Shown here: in pieces, positions 23,133 through 25,209 of the stretch
Layout of the letters: each line of letters starts with the position of its first letter
Position numbering within the stretch: the first letter of the stretch is position 1
Assembly: GCA_965652565.1 (NCBI GenBank)
Contig: CBFGWL010000039.1
Span: forward strand, 1-25,209
Direction of reading: 5' to 3'
Length of the DNA: 25,209 bases
Source: RSA11 sp965652565
GTDB taxonomy: Bacteria > Actinomycetota > Thermoleophilia > Solirubrobacterales > 70-9
Translations under genes and position numbers: made by a program
Notes under the pieces: model-generated
Database searches by the model: none
What the model was told of the DNA's origin: nothing
Seen by the model: only the letters and a program-made list of their open reading frames with translations

Positions 23133-24065
23133 TCACCAGCGCGGGGAGCGGCCCAGCCGACGGGCCAGTTCGCGCTCGAGGCCGTCCACGTTGAGCCAAA
23201 CGGGGTTCACGGCCTCGAGCCGATCCCAGGCGGCGCGAGCTTCGGATTCCTCAGCGGGAACGAGCGCCTGCGTGACGCGCGTGATCGCGCGCTCGCGTAC
23301 GCACGGGGCATCGGTGATGAGGTTGCGGATCACGAGCCTGCTCCAGCGCTCCAGGGATTCGCTCGCGGCATCGCACGCCGCCTCCGGCGACTCGTATCCG
23401 TCGGCGGCGCGGACCGACCCGAAGTGCGAGAGAAGCAGATCCCGCGCTCCGATCTCCTTGATCCTGCGGATCGACTGAAGAGCGTCGGCAAGCGAGAAGT
23501 CGGCGGGGGGCGAGGCCGGGCGCGCCTGCGGCGAGCCGGGGAGCCGGAGCCCGAGCGCGTCGCCGCACAGCACGGTGTGGCTCGCGGAGTCGAGGTAGCT
23601 GAGGTGGTTGCGGGTGTGGCCCGGCGTCGCCAGAGCGATCAGCTTGGAGCCGCCGAGGTCGAGCTCGCTCCCGTCGCCGAGGGGCTCCAAGCGCGCGGGA
23701 TCGATCGCGCGGGGCTCGCCGATCAGCTCGTCGGTCCGCGCTCCCCAAACATGCCGAGTCCCGGCGTACAGCGCCGCGGGATCCGCGAGGTGCCGGCAGA
23801 CGCGCTCCGGCGCCGCCACCTTGGCATCCGGGAAGCGCTGCGCGAGGTGCCCAGCCGCACCGGCGTGGTCGAGGTGTGCATGCGTGAGAACGACCCAGTC
23901 CAGATGGTCGACGCCCGCGGACTCGAGCTCGTCCAGGGTGGCCTCGACGCTCGCGGCGGGGCCGGCGTCGATGAGCGCGGTGCGATCGGCGGCGACGACG
24001 AACACCGCAGTCCGGTGGCGCGCCCCGCCCATGTGCGTGTCGATCGTGAGCGGTCCGCTGTCCAT
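23133..24065 (-). CDS. MBL-fold metallo-hydrolase
   Basis: The 310-residue protein has the full metallo-beta-lactamase-fold metal site: THAHLDHAG (His62, His64, Asp66, His67), His150 in TPGHTRNH, Asp169 in CGDAL and His214 in LSHFG. This binds two metals, usually Zn. The lead-in ALIDAGP and the C-terminal helical part (about 220-310) resemble glyoxalase II-like thioester hydrolases with an extra domain. A thioesterase or lactonase role next to a beta-keto acid cleavage enzyme would be reasonable but is an inference. The ATG at 24065-24063 has no strong ribosome binding site. It is divergent from the BKACE gene over 126 bp. Confidence 0.87.
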   Translation of the reverse strand: MDSGPLTIDTHMGGARHRTAVFVVAADRTALIDAGPAASVEATLDELESAGVDHLDWVVLTHAHLDHAGAAGHLAQRFPDAKVAAPERVCRHLADPAALYAGTRHVWGARTDELIGEPRAIDPARLEPLGDGSELDLGGSKLIALATPGHTRNHLSYLDSASHTVLCGDALGLRLPGSPQARPASPPADFSLADALQSIRRIKEIGARDLLLSHFGSVRAADGYESPEAACDAASESLERWSRLVIRNLITDAPCVRERAITRVTQALVPAEESEARAAWDRLEAVNPVWLNVDGLERELARRLGRSPRW

Positions 24066-24191
24066 GGGCGGACGCTATGAGCACGTGAGCGCCCCGTCCT
24101 CTTGCGGATGCGCGAACCTAACCCGCGGAACGGCGCTGATCTGGCACATCCGTGCATAGCGGCGGACAGCCAGTGTCCATACGTTGCCGCC
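24066..24191. promoter_or_regulatory. Divergent region between MBL hydrolase and BKACE genes
   Basis: This 126-bp spacer holds two short dyads near the BKACE start: GCAC-ATCC-GTGC (24144-24155) and GGACA-GCCAG-TGTCC (24164-24178). The second ends 13 bp before the BKACE ATG, in a place where a bound repressor would block transcription or translation initiation. No convincing promoter boxes were recognised. Confidence 0.35.
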
Positions 24192-25175
24192 ATGAGCGAC
24201 GCGAACGATTCCTTGGAGACTTGGCGGTACGCCGACCCGTTCGAGTGGATGGGCCGCACGCGCACCGGGTTCGATCCGTTGATCATCACCTGCGCGGTGA
24301 ACGGCGGGATTCAGGGACGGGAGTCGCACCCGGCGCTACCCGAGACGCCGGAGCAGATCGCTGAGCAAGCCCGCGAGGCGGTGGACGCGGGCGCGTCCAT
24401 CGTGCACATCCACGGGCGTTGCCCCGACAACCTGGCGAAGAATGCCGAGCGCGCCGAGACCTACGCGGAGATCAACGCGCGGGTCCGCGAGGCCTGCCCC
24501 GATGTGATCATCAACAACTCGTCCGGAGGCGGCCCGGAGACGACCATGGAGCAGCGTTTCGAATGCCTCGACGCGCGGCCCGAGATGGCGTCGCTCAACC
24601 TGGGTCCGGACATGTCGCGCTTCCGCGTTCCGGAGCGGCCCGACTCGCTCCCCGACCCTCACCCCGCCCAGGAGTTCGACACGATCATTCCGTTCACCTA
24701 CGGGATCATCGATGGCCTCGCCGACCGCATGGCGGAGCTCAACATCAAGCCCGAGATGGAGCTCTACAACCCGGGGAACTACTGGGTCAGCCGGGGCTTG
24801 ATCGAGCGGGGGGCACTGCGGCGACCCTACGTCCATCAGTTCGTGATGGGCTACCAGAGCTCGGCGCTGCCGACCCCGCGGCGGGTGTTGGATCTGCTGG
24901 ACGAGCTACCCGACGGCTCGCTCTTCTTCGTCTGCGGAATCGGCTCCTACCAGCTGCCGATCACCACGCTGGGCATGATCCTCGGCGGCCACGTGCGGGT
25001 CGGTCTCGAGGACAACCTCTACTACTCGCGCGGGCGCAAGTTCCGCGGTAACGGCGAGGCCGTCGAGCGAGCGGTGAAGACCGCCGAACTCCTTGGTCGG
25101 GAGATCGCGACGCCCGCGCAGGCCCGGCGCATGCTCGGGCTCGCCGAGCAGCCGCGCGCCTACGAGTACTCGTAA
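24192..25175 (+). CDS. Beta-keto acid cleavage enzyme (BKACE, DUF849)
   Basis: The 327-residue TIM-barrel enzyme belongs to the family founded by 3-keto-5-aminohexanoate cleavage enzyme (Kce), which exchanges a beta-keto acid and acetyl-CoA for acetoacetate and a CoA ester. Zn ligands His72 and His74 lie in VHIHGR. The C-terminal RVGLEDN supplies Arg269, Glu273 and Asp274, spaced as Arg226, Glu230 and Asp231 of Kce. LIITCAVNGG (30-39), LNLGPDMSRF and the PEMELYNPGNYW strand also fit. The family covers many beta-keto acids, so the substrate is open. There is an unusually long N-terminal lead of about 28 residues before the first barrel strand. The ATG at 24192 is used; the frame extends to 24102 but that part does not look coding. 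The substrate may derive from the neighbouring catabolic genes. Confidence 0.9.
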   Translation: MSDANDSLETWRYADPFEWMGRTRTGFDPLIITCAVNGGIQGRESHPALPETPEQIAEQAREAVDAGASIVHIHGRCPDNLAKNAERAETYAEINARVREACPDVIINNSSGGGPETTMEQRFECLDARPEMASLNLGPDMSRFRVPERPDSLPDPHPAQEFDTIIPFTYGIIDGLADRMAELNIKPEMELYNPGNYWVSRGLIERGALRRPYVHQFVMGYQSSALPTPRRVLDLLDELPDGSLFFVCGIGSYQLPITTLGMILGGHVRVGLEDNLYYSRGRKFRGNGEAVERAVKTAELLGREIATPAQARRMLGLAEQPRAYEYS

Positions 25176-25183
25176 AACCCCCG

Positions 25184-25197
25184 CCCGCTCTAGCGGG
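25184..25197 (+). terminator. Small hairpin after BKACE
   Basis: CCCGC (25184-25188) and GCGGG (25193-25197) pair around TCTA, 8 bases after the BKACE stop. No T tract follows within the window, so termination here is uncertain. Confidence 0.35.
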
Positions 25198-25209
25198 TCA
25201 GCCGGCCGG

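Noticed and set aside
24192..25175. Calling the BKACE gene kce of lysine fermentation
   Set aside because: No other lysine-fermentation genes (aminomutases, kdd, kal) are present, and the family has many substrates.
1..25209. tRNA, rRNA, CRISPR array, transposase or phage genes
   Set aside because: None was seen by eye on either strand. Small RNAs cannot be excluded without a covariance search.

Overview
The window is GC-rich throughout (roughly 70% by eye), densely coded on both strands, and rich in ATGA/GTGA stop-start overlaps. Together with a secreted delta-60-repeat protein, a PucR regulator, a split PutA-like proline pathway and a 2TM-domain protein, this suggests an actinobacterium, most likely of the Thermoleophilia/Solirubrobacterales kind. 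That placement is an inference from gene content. No rRNA or tRNA gene, CRISPR array or transposase was seen.

Layout. (1) Positions 1-6846 hold unlinked single genes: the start of a 2TM-domain protein (-), a PepSY-like/GT87 membrane glycosyltransferase flanked by two perfect copies of a 42-bp direct repeat, a secreted seven-repeat delta-60 protein, an MFS transporter followed by a terminator-like hairpin, a short-chain dehydrogenase-like protein that lacks the usual catalytic residues, and a convergent CynX/NimT-type MFS transporter (-). (2) Positions 6947-12543 are a proline/glutamate catabolic operon. Glutamate dehydrogenase, PutA-type proline dehydrogenase and P5C dehydrogenase are joined by ATGA overlaps and are followed by a class-III aminotransferase. 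Together the first three would take proline through P5C and glutamate to 2-oxoglutarate. A PucR-family regulator (-) lies convergently downstream. (3) An AT-richer divergent promoter region (13843-13942) separates PucR from an XRE-cupin regulator. (4) Positions 14711-23118 are one tight operon: a CUT2-type ABC importer (lipoprotein, fused double ATPase, two permeases) followed at once by the two subunits of a hydantoinase/5-oxoprolinase-family enzyme. (5) A metallo-beta-lactamase-fold hydrolase (-) and a divergent beta-keto acid cleavage enzyme (BKACE) close the window, which ends near a small hairpin.

How the parts may work together. Regions 2 to 5 look like a catabolic island for a small nitrogenous substrate. 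The importer-HyuAB operon would bring in and open a cyclic amide (hydantoin, lactam or 5-oxoproline type). The aminotransferase, glutamate dehydrogenase and P5C/proline enzymes would handle amino-group and glutamate-family carbon, and BKACE would split a beta-keto acid. The substrate cannot be read from sequence. The importer-HyuAB pairing is the most interesting lead for an undescribed pathway.
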